A stretch of DNA of 64,000 bases from Gemmatimonadota bacterium (GCA_028873815.1 JAPPNN010000068.1:62001-126000), one strand, 5' to 3'; positions 41,370 through 50,447 are shown, counted from the first letter of the stretch. Notes: generated by a model not told the origin, from the sequence alone. A program made the numbers and translations.

Positions 41370-43187
41370 CTACGTCTCGGCCCGTCCCCGCCCCGTGAGG
41401 GGCCGCAGCTCCTCGCCCGGATTCACGAACCGGTTCAGTTCGATCCTGTACTGGCGGTCGTGCAGGTCCCGGTAGCGTCCGCCTGCGGCCATGAGCTGGT
41501 CGTGGGTGCCGCGCTCAACCACCCGGCCCTCCTCGATCACCAGAATCTGATCCGCGCTGCGAATGGTGGACAACCGATGCGCGATGACGAAGGTCGTCCG
41601 TCCCGACCGCAGCGCGCGCAAGCCCTCCTGGATCTGCGCCTCGCTCTCCGAGTCGAGGCTGGACGTGGCCTCGTCGAGCACAAGGATGCGCGGATCGGCC
41701 AGGATCGCACGGGCGATCGCGAGCCGCTGCCGCTGGCCACCGGAGACCTTTACGCCGCGCTCGCCGATCACGGTGTCGTAGCCGTCCGGGAAGCCCGTAA
41801 TGAACTCGTGGCAGTGCGCCAGCTTCGCGGCCTCCACGACCTCTTCCCTGGACGCGCGCGGGCGCCCGTAGCGGATGTTGTACTCGACCGTGTCGTCAAA
41901 GAGGAAGTTGTCCTGCAACACGACGCCCACGTGCCGCCGGTACTCGTCCAGCCGGATCTCCGCCAGGTCGCGGCCGTCCACGAGCACGCGCCCCGAATCC
42001 GGTGCGTTGAAGGACAGCACCAGTCCGGCCAGAGTGCTCTTTCCGGACCCCGACGACCCCACCAGCGCGGTCGTCGTGCCGGGTGGCGCGTCCAGCGAGA
42101 CATCCCGGAGGACGGGCACGTCGCTGTCGTACGCGAAGGACACGTTCTCGAAAGAGATCCATCCCTGGATCAGTCCCAGCGGCTTCTTGCCCAGGTCCCG
42201 GTCGGCCTCGGTGCTCATCGTCCGCAGCTCCCGGATGCGGTCCAGGCCCGCGAACGCCTCGGTGATCTGCGTGCCGATGCTCGCGATCTGGACCAGCGGA
42301 CCCGCCATCATCCCCGTGAGGATCAGGTACATCACGAAGTCGCCAAGGGTCATGGCTTCGGTGACGATCGCGCGGCCCCCGACGAGGATCATCACCACGC
42401 TGATGAGCCCGATGATCACCGAGGAGAACGACGTTACGGCCGAGACTCCGGTCACCGATTTGGCCACGTTGCGCAGCAGCCGGTGCGCCCCCTTCGCGAA
42501 GACCCTGTCTTCCGTCCGTTCCGAGGTGTATGCCTTCACGATGCGCACGCCCGCCAGGCTCTCGCCGAGCCGGCCGGTCACCTCCGCATTGATCCGGCCC
42601 CGCTCCCGGAACAGCGGCCTGAGGCGCCTGAAGGCGATGGCCATGGCGCCCCCGAAGACGAGCAGGATCGACATGGTGAAGAGGGTGAGAACCCAGTTGA
42701 CGTACATCAGGATGGCGAAGCAGGTCGCCGACATGACCAAGCCGCCCGTCAACTGAACCAGCCCCGTGCCGACGAGATTCCTTATCCCCTCTGCGTCGGT
42801 CATGATCCGCGAAATCAGAACCCCGGACTTCGTGGAATCGAAGTAGTTGACCGGCAGGCGCGCGACGTGGGCCTGCACCGTCTTCCGCATTTCCGTGATT
42901 GCGCGCTGCGCCGTGACACCGAGGATCTGGGACAGCGCGAACGAGCTTACCCCCTGCACGAGCGCCGCCGCTCCCACCACGATCGCGAGCGGCAACAGCA
43001 GATCGGTCCGGCCCTGGCCGACCACATCGTCGATCAGGAATTTCGACGAAGCGGGCGCAACAAGCCCGGCCAGACGGCCGATCACCATGACCAGCAGACC
43101 GAAGGCGACCCGTCCGCGATACCGCCAGATGATCGCCTTCGCCTCCCTCCACACCCTTTCCCGCTTCAGCTTCCTCTTCTCCGTCAC
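41370..43187 (-). CDS. ABC exporter, fused permease and ATPase (MsbA type)
   Basis: A 605-residue half-transporter. The GTG at 43187 is chosen because the coding pattern and basic N-terminus (VTEKRKLKRERVW) begin there and AGGGG lies 8 nt upstream. Six helices (about 25-330) form an ABC_membrane domain. The ATPase has GSSGSGKSTLAG (Walker A), Q-loop VLQDNFLFDD, signature VSGGQRQRLAIARA, Walker B ILVLDEATSSLD and H-loop IAHRLST, all intact. This is the homodimeric exporter class that includes MsbA and multidrug pumps. The nearby genes do not fix the cargo. Its 180-bp upstream gap has a 19-bp tandem repeat. Confidence 0.9.
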   Translation of the reverse strand: MTEKRKLKRERVWREAKAIIWRYRGRVAFGLLVMVIGRLAGLVAPASSKFLIDDVVGQGRTDLLLPLAIVVGAAALVQGVSSFALSQILGVTAQRAITEMRKTVQAHVARLPVNYFDSTKSGVLISRIMTDAEGIRNLVGTGLVQLTGGLVMSATCFAILMYVNWVLTLFTMSILLVFGGAMAIAFRRLRPLFRERGRINAEVTGRLGESLAGVRIVKAYTSERTEDRVFAKGAHRLLRNVAKSVTGVSAVTSFSSVIIGLISVVMILVGGRAIVTEAMTLGDFVMYLILTGMMAGPLVQIASIGTQITEAFAGLDRIRELRTMSTEADRDLGKKPLGLIQGWISFENVSFAYDSDVPVLRDVSLDAPPGTTTALVGSSGSGKSTLAGLVLSFNAPDSGRVLVDGRDLAEIRLDEYRRHVGVVLQDNFLFDDTVEYNIRYGRPRASREEVVEAAKLAHCHEFITGFPDGYDTVIGERGVKVSGGQRQRLAIARAILADPRILVLDEATSSLDSESEAQIQEGLRALRSGRTTFVIAHRLSTIRSADQILVIEEGRVVERGTHDQLMAAGGRYRDLHDRQYRIELNRFVNPGEELRPLTGRGRAET

Positions 43188-43269
43188 GCCCCTCGCCCCT
43201 GTTGGTTCGTCGGTACCGGAACGAAAGGGTAGCGGAGACACCCGCAGACCGCCAAGCGCGTATGTGGAC

Positions 43270-43307
43270 TGCCCGCGGTGGAGCACCGTGCCCGCGGTGG
43301 AGCACCG
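43270..43307. repeat. Perfect tandem 19-bp repeat upstream of the ABC exporter
   Basis: tgcccgcggtggagcaccg is present twice, at 43270-43288 and 43289-43307. Each copy contains the dyad CGGTG-GAG-CACCG. The pair lies 83 to 120 nt upstream of the exporter start, where an operator would be expected. The full 180-bp gap has no gene. Confidence 0.65.
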
Positions 43308-43366
43308 GGCGCGCCGCCCCACCCGTGTCGCGTGAGGGGGCAGCGGCGCCCGTGCTGTGCGGCCCG

Positions 43367-44314
43367 CTACGCTCCCAGACCGTGCGGCCACGGATCGCCG
43401 CCGGGCGGGACCGCGCGCTCCCGTGTGTATCTCTCCGCCAGTTGACCCGTCACAAACGCGTCCAACTCGCGTACGTCCCGGCCGGCACCTTGCAGGGCCG
43501 CCAGCAGGTTCCTTCGGAACAGCGGGTTGCTACCGTCGAGCGTGACTGCGAGGGCAAGGGGCCCGATGGCGTCTTCGAAGCGGCCATGTTCGATCAACAG
43601 GTAGCCCATGTTGTTCAGTGCCCACACGTCTTCCGAGTCGACCCGAAGTGCCTCTTCGTAGCTCGCAAGCGCGCTCGAGCAATCACCGCTCTCGGCCTGG
43701 GCGCGAGCGAGGGTGCGCCACGCTGCGGACGACCCGGAATCGAGATCGGTCGCGATGCCGGCATGCTCCCGGGCCTCGTAAGGGCGGCCGATCTCGATGA
43801 GCGCCCGCGCCAGGTTCACGCGGCCCCTGGCGTGATCGGGCCGGCGAGCCACCCACGCCCGGAGGTGCTCCTCGGCGCCTTCCGGATCGCCGTCGCGCCA
43901 CGCAGCAATCCCGAGCGAATAGCGATCCAATGGTGCGACCGCCCTGCCGTCCCGCGGGGACGCATCGGAGATCGTTGCCGACGCATCGGGGACCGGTGCC
44001 GGCGCATCCGAGACCGCTGGCGAGGCGTCCGGGGTCGGTGGCGAGGCGTCCGGGGTCGGCGCGCTCACCTCCGGCGCCGCGTCCCCCCGCCTCTGCACCC
44101 GCTCCTCCCGAATCGCCGCGGTCGTCTCGAACATCGTAGACGATTCGGTCACCCCGGTCGTCTCGATCTCCGCAATCGCCACCTCGCCCACAGGCACTTC
44201 CCCGTCCTCGTCCGTGCACGCCGCGGCGCCCGCGAAGAAAGCAAGCGCCAGTCCCACGGCACTCCAGCGCAGCAACGCCTCCGAACGATCCCTCTCCATC
44301 GTCGTGTACTTCAT
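43367..44314 (-). CDS. TPR lipoprotein
   Basis: A 315-residue protein. GGGAGG lies 7 nt before the ATG at 44314. A lipoprotein signal (LALAFFAGAAAC) ends near Cys32. Residues 70-120 form a Pro/Asp/Ala/Ser low-complexity linker with repeats of the type PDASP. From 125 on there are four to five tetratricopeptide repeats, for example YSLGIAAWRDGDPEGAEEHLRAWVARRPDHARGRVNLARALIEIG. TPR domains bind other proteins; nothing enzymatic is seen. It lies 265 nt downstream of the response-regulator gene, on the same strand, and has its own ribosome binding site. It may or may not be read with the two-component genes. Confidence 0.82.
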   Translation of the reverse strand: MKYTTMERDRSEALLRWSAVGLALAFFAGAAACTDEDGEVPVGEVAIAEIETTGVTESSTMFETTAAIREERVQRRGDAAPEVSAPTPDASPPTPDASPAVSDAPAPVPDASATISDASPRDGRAVAPLDRYSLGIAAWRDGDPEGAEEHLRAWVARRPDHARGRVNLARALIEIGRPYEAREHAGIATDLDSGSSAAWRTLARAQAESGDCSSALASYEEALRVDSEDVWALNNMGYLLIEHGRFEDAIGPLALAVTLDGSNPLFRRNLLAALQGAGRDVRELDAFVTGQLAERYTRERAVPPGGDPWPHGLGA

Positions 44315-44579
44315 TGTCCGGCCTCCCGAAGCCTGGCCCCGTGCCAGGTTCGGATCGTTGCCGACCATGGCTCGAGGCGGTGGTGTTCGGCCCGCAAAAA
44401 GGGCAACGAGTGGGCCAATCGGGGCCGGGGGTGGCGCTTTCAACCGCAAAGCGTTGCGCGGAAACGAGTTGGGTGCGGGCGCACGGGTTCGCGGCTTGTC
44501 GGCCTCACGCTTCATCGTGTCCGGTTGGACACGGGCGGCGGGTTCGACCGTGGCCGATGCGCCACCGCGACGGGCCCCG

Positions 44580-45980
44580 TCAGGTACCCGGACGCCCCGG
44601 GCGGCGGACTCCCAGCCTGTTCATGATCTTGAGGAGGCTCGAATGATCGGCCAATCCCAGCGCTGCCGCCGTACGGCCGATCCTCCAGTTGTGGGCCTCG
44701 AGGGCACGGCGCACGATGACCTGCTCCGCCGTCCGCTTCTGCTCCCGAAAAGTGCCCTGCGCGCCGATCGCCCCGTCGGAGGTCACGGGCGCCGCGTCCC
44801 CGCCGGGCGCACCGTGCCGTCCCAGGTCCGGGGGCAGGTGATCGACATCGAGGAGCGGTCCGTCCGACGCGATGATCATCCGCTCGATCGTATTGCGGAG
44901 CTCCCGAACGTTGTTGCGTCTCCAGTCCCGTGCCTGGAGAGCATCGCGGGCCGCATCCGATACCGGACGCGCCGAGCGGCCCAGGCGAGGCGCGAGCGCT
45001 GCCGCGAAATGGTCGGCGAGGAGCCCGATGTCCCCGCCGCGTTCCCGGAGCGGGGGCACTTGGACAACGTGCACGTTGAGGCGGTAGAACAGGTCCCTGC
45101 GGAACGTTCCGGCTTCCACTTCGGCTTCGAGGTCCCGATGGGTCGCGGCCACGACCCGCGTTCCCACGGTGATCGGATCCTCGCCACCCAGCCGTGTGAT
45201 CTCGCCCCCCTCGAGCACGCGCAGGAGCCGCGCCTGCAGCGCTCCCGGCAGTTCACCGATCTCGTCCAGGAAGAGGGTCCCCGCCGATGCGCGCTCGAAG
45301 GCCCCCCGCCGTGCCTTGACGGCTCCCGTGAAGGCGCCCCGGTCGTGGCCGAATAGGTCGCTGTCCACCAGTCCTTCCGCCATGCCGCCACAGTTGACGG
45401 CCACGAACGCCTCCGCGCTGCGTCGGCTCTGCCGGTGCAACTCCCTGGCCACCAGCTCCTTGCCCGTCCCGCTTTCGCCCAGGATGAGCACGGGGCTGGG
45501 AATGTCCGCCAGTTTCCCGATGGCGGAACGGAGGTCGGCCATGGGCCCGCTCTCACCGATCAGCATCGGTCGCCGGCCCTCGCCCTCCAGGTCCTCAAGC
45601 CGTTCCCGAAGATCGGTCTGGCGAAGCGCCAGGCGAACCTCGTGCACGACGCGCTCCATCGGCTCGGCCTTGTCCACGAAGCTGAAAGCGCCAAGGCGCA
45701 CGGCTTCCACGCATCGGTCGAAGCTGCCGGTGCCGGTGTAGACGATCACCGGAACATCGATACCCCGGTGCTCCATCGACCTCAGCACGTCGAAGCCGTC
45801 GAGTCCCGGCATCTCGAGGTCGAGAATCACGCAATCCACGGCTTCCCGCGTGAGAATGTCGAGCCCCTCCGAGCCTCCCGCCGCCACGCGCGTTCTGAAG
45901 TCCCCAAGGCGCTGGAGGTCGTACGCGTACTGCCTGGCCAGCGGCTTCACGTCGTCGACGATCAATACCAGCGGACTCAT
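44580..45980 (-). CDS. NtrC-family sigma-54 response regulator
   Basis: A 466-residue regulator. Receiver domain (1-120): acidic pocket Asp9-Asp10, phospho-acceptor Asp54 (VILDLEMPG) and Lys104. The AAA+ domain (140-370) has Walker A GESGTGKE (168-175), the sigma-54 contact loop GAFTGA (215-220) and Walker B LFLDE (236-240). The C-terminus is a Fis-type helix-turn-helix (RRALEAHNWRIGRTAAALGLADHSSLLKIMNRLG). All activating elements are intact, so it should open sigma-54 promoters when phosphorylated. Its start overlaps the stop of the histidine kinase gene (ATGA at 45977-45980), which makes that kinase its partner. Confidence 0.93.
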   Translation of the reverse strand: MSPLVLIVDDVKPLARQYAYDLQRLGDFRTRVAAGGSEGLDILTREAVDCVILDLEMPGLDGFDVLRSMEHRGIDVPVIVYTGTGSFDRCVEAVRLGAFSFVDKAEPMERVVHEVRLALRQTDLRERLEDLEGEGRRPMLIGESGPMADLRSAIGKLADIPSPVLILGESGTGKELVARELHRQSRRSAEAFVAVNCGGMAEGLVDSDLFGHDRGAFTGAVKARRGAFERASAGTLFLDEIGELPGALQARLLRVLEGGEITRLGGEDPITVGTRVVAATHRDLEAEVEAGTFRRDLFYRLNVHVVQVPPLRERGGDIGLLADHFAAALAPRLGRSARPVSDAARDALQARDWRRNNVRELRNTIERMIIASDGPLLDVDHLPPDLGRHGAPGGDAAPVTSDGAIGAQGTFREQKRTAEQVIVRRALEAHNWRIGRTAAALGLADHSSLLKIMNRLGVRRPGRPGT

Positions 45981-47683
45981 CGCACTTCCTCTCCAGCCGC
46001 CTTGAGGATCATCTCGATTCGGGTTCCCTTCCCTTCATCGCTCTCCAGGATGATCCTGCCACCGACATCCGCAACCAGCCGGCGTGCGATCGCGAGACCA
46101 AGGCCGGTTCCCTCGGAACGGGTTGTGAAGAAGGGCTCGAACACACGGGCGCGCAACTCGGCGGGAATGCCGGGCCCATCATCCTCAACGAAGAGGCGGT
46201 ACTCCGGCGCAGCGGAGCCGCCAACGGCCTCAACCCCGATCCGAACTTCGCCATTCGTCTTGCCGGCCGCCGCCACGGCATTCGCAACGAGGTTCTCGAT
46301 CACCCTGCGCAACGAGACGCTGTCCATCTCCACCCACGCAGGCTCGGTTCCCGGCTTCGGCACCAACCTCACCCCGTGCTCCGCCCCCGCCTCGACCACC
46401 GAATGGGAGATGGCGCGAAGATCGGAGCGCTCCCTCGCCCCGTGGACGGCCACCGCCTGATACTGGTCCGCCAGCTCACCCAGATAGTCAAGGCTCTCGG
46501 CCACGGTGGCGGCCCTCGCTTCGTACGTCTCCGCCAGCGCGCTGGAACCGGTCCGATGCGCTTCATCGAGATGCCGCATCACGTTGCGTATCGGGATGAG
46601 GCCGTTGCGCACGTCGTGGTTGACCTGGCGGGCCAGCTCTCCCAGCGTGGCCCGCTTCTCGGCGTCCCGAACCCGTGCCAGCCCCTCCCGGATCCGTCCC
46701 AGCATCCCGTTCAGAAAGAACCCGAGGCGGTCCAGCTCGCGGGCTCCGCCGCGCGTGAAGGCGACATCGAGCCGCCCCAGGTGAACACGCCGCGCCGTGG
46801 CCGCCAGATTCTCCACGGGACTCGCCATACGCCGCGCCATCGCCATCCCGATGAGCAGCGCCAGCACGGCGGAACCTGCAAGCGCAAAGAGCAGGGCCCT
46901 GTCCCAGGAGCGCAACATGGCCGCCCGCAACGGATCCTGCCACGCGACCACCAGGTCCACGGGCACGATGTCGGTCCCGCCGTCCCAGCCCTCCCACGCA
47001 ACGCGTGCGACAGGACGGCGGCCCTGAAACCCCGCAGCCCCTGCCGTCACCGACCCGTCTCCAGCAATCCTGCGGGGTGCCATATCTGCACCCCGGACGG
47101 GAACGGCAAGCAGCGAAACCTCGCTGTCACCCTGCACGGCCGCGAGGCCGCCCAGCTCGACGCCCACGATCGCAACGGCGCCGACCCCGCCCACATCGAG
47201 ACGGCGCGCCCGGACCAGCGCCGTGATATCGCCGGTCGGCAGGGGCACGCGCGCCACCACGGCGCCGGCGACCTCGTCCGCCAGAGCGGCAAGAACCGGA
47301 TCGTGCCGGCCCGCGTCGCCCGGGAAGTGACTAGCCGCCAGGATCGTCCCTGCGGGATCGGTCACATACGTGATCGTGGTCCCGCTCGACGCGGAAAACC
47401 GCCCCACGGCCCCCTGCAGGGCTCCCGCCTCGCCCAACCGGAGCGCGATCCTCGCCGCGTTGTCCTCGGACAGCAGACGCTCCAATACGTCGAGACGCTC
47501 TCCCATCCGGCCGGTATCACGCTCCCAGCTCCGCACGATACGGTCCAGGCGCTCCTCCACCCTCCGTTCGTTGGCCTCGGTCAGCCGATCGGCGCCAACC
47601 GAGCGAATCAGCAACCCCAGGGACAGCACCGGCACCCACGCGGCGATGAGCGCACCGATCACCAGGCGGGTCCGAAAGCTCAC
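45977..47683 (-). CDS. Membrane sensor histidine kinase
   Basis: A 568-residue kinase. The GTG at 47683 overlaps the previous stop (GTGA at 47680-47683); any start further upstream would read through that gene. Helix 1 is at 5-27 and helix 2 at 263-283, framing a 235-residue periplasmic sensor domain. A HAMP follows at 284-335. The phosphorylation site is His356 in RQVNHDVRNGL. The ATPase has the N-box ENLVANAVAAAGKTNG (463-478), G1 DDGPGIP (501-507), F-box FEPFFTTRS and G2 GTGLGLAIA (525-533). The family resembles NtrB/AtoS-type partners of sigma-54 regulators, agreeing with the next gene. The preceding lipoprotein may deliver its signal. Confidence 0.92.
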   Translation of the reverse strand: MSFRTRLVIGALIAAWVPVLSLGLLIRSVGADRLTEANERRVEERLDRIVRSWERDTGRMGERLDVLERLLSEDNAARIALRLGEAGALQGAVGRFSASSGTTITYVTDPAGTILAASHFPGDAGRHDPVLAALADEVAGAVVARVPLPTGDITALVRARRLDVGGVGAVAIVGVELGGLAAVQGDSEVSLLAVPVRGADMAPRRIAGDGSVTAGAAGFQGRRPVARVAWEGWDGGTDIVPVDLVVAWQDPLRAAMLRSWDRALLFALAGSAVLALLIGMAMARRMASPVENLAATARRVHLGRLDVAFTRGGARELDRLGFFLNGMLGRIREGLARVRDAEKRATLGELARQVNHDVRNGLIPIRNVMRHLDEAHRTGSSALAETYEARAATVAESLDYLGELADQYQAVAVHGARERSDLRAISHSVVEAGAEHGVRLVPKPGTEPAWVEMDSVSLRRVIENLVANAVAAAGKTNGEVRIGVEAVGGSAAPEYRLFVEDDGPGIPAELRARVFEPFFTTRSEGTGLGLAIARRLVADVGGRIILESDEGKGTRIEMILKAAGEEVR

Positions 47684-48783
47684 GGGAGGCCCCCCGCTCC
47701 GTCCCCGATGGCGAACGCGCCCGTCTCGCCCACAACCAGCACGGTGGGCCCGTCTCCAGTCCCCCCGGCGCCCCATCCCGCGAGTCTTTGCACAGCTTCC
47801 GCGTAAAGGGAACAGGGATGCACGGAGCCGGCCGGCACGCGCACCACGGCGGCGACATCGCCAAGGGCCCGCCCCGCGTCCGCGGCACTCGCCGCACGCA
47901 CAGTCAATCGGCCGCGAGCACCCGTGAGTGCGGCCAGCACCGCGGCCATTGCGTCGCCCCGCAAGGCCGTCGAAGCCAGGCGCTCCGCAAGCTGCCGTCC
48001 AGGGAGGTCGCCCTCCGGGTAGCTCACCGACTGGATGCCTCCGCTCCCGGCGCGATCCGGTCCGCCGGTATTCAAAGCGACCGGATCGGCCACCCTCCCC
48101 GCCACGGCGGGCGAGCAGTCGGCCGAAATCCTGTCCCACGCAAGCGCGGACGGGCGCCGTGTGCCTGTCGGACCCCATCGCACCCAGTCCACCCCCATCA
48201 CCGCCGCCAGCGCGCGCGAATCGGCCGGTCCCGCAGTTCCCGGCAGCGCGACCATATAGGCGCGGTCGAACGCCACCAGGCGGACCGGGACCCCGATGGA
48301 TCTCGCGTATTCGATCGAGGCGCCGTGCCGGGTGACGATTCCGCGCTCACCGGCGTCGATTGCGTCCCGCACGTCATCATCTCCGACGATCGCGGTCGGG
48401 CCCGCCAGTCTCGGATCCGCGAACAACCGTGCGATGCCGGGCGCCGGATCCCGGAACGCGACGCTGACGCGGTTGCGCGAGACGACGATGTCGTCAACCC
48501 GGTGACCGATCCACGGCGGCTGGTTCAGCGGCGGCCACCGGGCCACGAGATCCCTGCCCGTGAGTCCCCGCGAGGCCGAATCGAAATCCAGCGTAACCAC
48601 GCCATCCGCAACCGCCCAGTTCGCTCGGCCGGGGCGCAACTCCCCATCGCAGCCCAGGCGCACCAACGCCTCGGGGTAGCCGATCCCGGCGTCACCGGCC
48701 TCGCACCCCGGGTTCGGATCCGCAGGTGCCGACGCACAGGCGCCCACAAGCGCGCACAGGGCAAGCCGCGTCCAGTTGCTCAT
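47680..48783 (-). CDS. Solute-binding-like lipoprotein linked to the kinase
   Basis: A 367-residue protein. The ATG at 48783 begins a lipoprotein signal (LALCALVGAC, lipobox Cys19). The mature part looks like a two-lobed periplasmic binding protein of the extracellular solute-binding type 5 or phosphonate type, for example FDSASRGLTGRDLVARWPPL, VSVAFRDPAPGIARLFADPRL and VPVRLVAFDRAYMVALPG. No transporter genes are adjacent. The stop overlaps the kinase start by GTGA, so it is probably the ligand-binding partner of that kinase, forming a three-component sensing unit. A TAGAGT box stands 7 nt before the ATG and no ribosome binding site is visible, so the mRNA may be leaderless. Confidence 0.68.
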   Translation of the reverse strand: MSNWTRLALCALVGACASAPADPNPGCEAGDAGIGYPEALVRLGCDGELRPGRANWAVADGVVTLDFDSASRGLTGRDLVARWPPLNQPPWIGHRVDDIVVSRNRVSVAFRDPAPGIARLFADPRLAGPTAIVGDDDVRDAIDAGERGIVTRHGASIEYARSIGVPVRLVAFDRAYMVALPGTAGPADSRALAAVMGVDWVRWGPTGTRRPSALAWDRISADCSPAVAGRVADPVALNTGGPDRAGSGGIQSVSYPEGDLPGRQLAERLASTALRGDAMAAVLAALTGARGRLTVRAASAADAGRALGDVAAVVRVPAGSVHPCSLYAEAVQRLAGWGAGGTGDGPTVLVVGETGAFAIGDGAGGLP

Positions 48784-48790
48784 GTCACAT

Positions 48791-48823
48791 ACTCTAACGA
48801 TCCGGACCATGTCGGGTTAGAAT
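48791..48823. promoter_or_regulatory. Divergent leaderless-type promoter boxes
   Basis: On the forward strand TAGAAT (48818-48823) lies 6 nt before the sulfurtransferase ATG. On the reverse strand TAGAGT (48791-48796) lies 7 nt before the ATG of the binding-protein gene. Neither gene has a Shine-Dalgarno site. A -10 box this close puts the transcript start at the A of ATG, that is, leaderless mRNAs. Confidence 0.45.
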
Positions 48824-48829
48824 CGACAC

Positions 48830-49732
48830 ATGCACGATTCGACCGCCCGCCCCAGCGCGGAAATCCCCGGACCTGCCGTCTCCGCCACCTGGCTGGCCAA
48901 CCGCCTGGGGTCGCCCGGCCTCGTGGTGCTGGATGGATCATGGTACCTGCCCGGTTCGGGCCGTGATCCCGTGAGCGAGTTCGACGACGCGCGCATTCCG
49001 GGAGCGCGGTACTTCGACATCGACCGCTGCAGCGACCCCGGGGCGGAGTTGCCGCACACGGTTCCGGCCCCGGAGCATTTCCGCAGGTGCGCCGAAGAGG
49101 TTAAGGTATCGGATGCGTCCAGCGTGGTGGTGTACGATGGATCGGGCGTCAACCTCAGCGCCGCCCGGGTCTGGTGGATGTTCCGCTATTTCGGTTTCGA
49201 CAACGTGGCGGTGCTGGACGGCGGACTGCGCCACTGGCTCGCCTCCGGCCACCCCGTCGAATCGGGCCCGGCCGTGCGAACCCTCGAAGCGGCGGCGCCC
49301 TTCCGCGCCACCCCCCGGCCGCACCTCGTTCGCTCGCTGGACGACATCGTCGAGGCCATCGGCGCCGCCGACAGGCAGATCGTCGATGTCCGTCCGCCGG
49401 GACGATTCGCCGGGACCGCACCCGAACCGCGAGCGGGTCTCCGCGGGGGCCACATTCCGGGGAGCCGCAACCTCCCCTACACCAGCCTTGTGGACTCCGG
49501 CACGGGATTGGCCATCGGCGGGAACGAGCTTGCGCGCGCGCTCCGCGAGGCCGGCATCGATCCCGCTCGCGAACTGATCGGCACCTGCGGCTCGGGGACG
49601 AGCGCGTGCGCCTTCGCCTGGATGATGGCCCGGTCCGGCCACGAGGACGTGGCGATCTACGACGGATCCTGGTCGGAGTGGGGCGGACGCGACGACGTTC
49701 CCGTCGACACAGGCCCGGCCGACCCACCCTGA
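48830..49732 (+). CDS. sseA: 3-mercaptopyruvate sulfurtransferase type, two rhodanese domains
   Basis: A 300-residue protein with two rhodanese domains (about 15-145 and 165-295). The first is inactive-type (VVVYDGSGVNLSAARVWW, no Cys), and the second carries the catalytic loop CGSGTSA with Cys253. That loop is closer to the mercaptopyruvate form (CG[S/T]GVT) than to thiosulfate rhodanese (CRxG). It would move sulfur from mercaptopyruvate to cyanide or thiols in cysteine breakdown. No signal peptide is seen, so it is cytoplasmic. It is divergent from the kinase operon, and it converges with a small lipoprotein gene 14 nt downstream. Confidence 0.88.
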   Translation: MHDSTARPSAEIPGPAVSATWLANRLGSPGLVVLDGSWYLPGSGRDPVSEFDDARIPGARYFDIDRCSDPGAELPHTVPAPEHFRRCAEEVKVSDASSVVVYDGSGVNLSAARVWWMFRYFGFDNVAVLDGGLRHWLASGHPVESGPAVRTLEAAAPFRATPRPHLVRSLDDIVEAIGAADRQIVDVRPPGRFAGTAPEPRAGLRGGHIPGSRNLPYTSLVDSGTGLAIGGNELARALREAGIDPARELIGTCGSGTSACAFAWMMARSGHEDVAIYDGSWSEWGGRDDVPVDTGPADPP

Positions 49733-49746
49733 AACCCTGGTCGCAG

Positions 49747-50112
49747 CTACCGGCGCCGGGTGGCGGTGACGGTCCCGCGACGCGTGCCCATCACCCAGTT
49801 TCCCGCCAGAAAAGACTCGTCGCCCGCCAACCTCAGAACCAGCCTGCCGGACTCGACGGCCGCGGTCACGTGCATCAGGTTCGCATCCACCTCCACCCCG
49901 ACGATCCGCGCGGTCATGCGTCCGGCCACCAACGTGCCCCGATACGCGCCCGGTCCCCCCTCGATCGACATCGTTCCTTCCGAAACCAGACTCTCGGACG
50001 ACAGCGTCACCTCGTACTCGCCCAGCGGGTCGAGCCTTGCCTCGCCGACGGCCGGGCCGTGAGCGCAACTCCACAGGAACGCGGCCGCGGCCACGCCAAG
50101 ACGGAGTACCAT
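49747..50112 (-). CDS. Small lipoprotein, unknown
   Basis: A 121-residue protein. The ATG at 50112 begins a short lipoprotein signal (RLGVAAAAFLWSC, Cys16). The mature part is all beta: GEYEVTLSSESLVSEGTMSIEGGPGAYRGTL and repeated strands to NWVMGTRRGTVTATRR. The pattern of a sensing or binding barrel with GxW-like ends is common among small secreted proteins of this group, without known function. It follows a small membrane protein gene by 26 nt on the same strand. Confidence 0.65.
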   Translation of the reverse strand: MVLRLGVAAAAFLWSCAHGPAVGEARLDPLGEYEVTLSSESLVSEGTMSIEGGPGAYRGTLVAGRMTARIVGVEVDANLMHVTAAVESGRLVLRLAGDESFLAGNWVMGTRRGTVTATRRR

Positions 50113-50138
50113 CGCGTGCGTGGCGGAGTCCTGGCGGG

Positions 50139-50405
50139 TCAGCCGGAGAACGCGGTGACGGCAATCCAGTCGGCTACCGTCCGAATCCCCGTGATCACGC
50201 CCTCGCCCACCGCCACCAGCATGTCGCCCGCCATCGTCTTGTCGAGCAGGCCCAGCCACACGGCCGCGGCCAGGAGGATGGCTGCCGGGACGAGGACCCT
50301 CAGGGCGATGCGCGCGAACTCCTTGAAGATCATCCAGGTCACCGCGAGAAGCAGCAGGAACACCACCAACTCGCCGATCAGGGCGGGAGCAACGACTTCT
50401 GTCAC
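50139..50405 (-). CDS. Small membrane protein, unknown
   Basis: An 88-residue protein that is nearly all hydrophobic, with two or three helices (about 9-27, 33-55 and 63-82). The N-terminus is short and acidic. I find no family motif. It may share a transcript with the small lipoprotein downstream. A strong hairpin at 50448-50482 lies between it and the HU gene, and may end transcription from HU, so this gene probably has its own start nearby. Confidence 0.55.
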   Translation of the reverse strand: MTEVVAPALIGELVVFLLLLAVTWMIFKEFARIALRVLVPAAILLAAAVWLGLLDKTMAGDMLVAVGEGVITGIRTVADWIAVTAFSG

Positions 50406-50447
50406 CTGGGGCCTCCGTCAAGGAGCGTCGACTCAATATACAACGTA

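Noticed and set aside
44332-44348. TGGCAC-type sequence considered as a sigma-54 promoter for the TPR lipoprotein
   Set aside because: The GG-to-GC distance is off by one from the -24/-12 rule, the TTGC half is missing, and the transcript start would fall inside the ribosome binding site.
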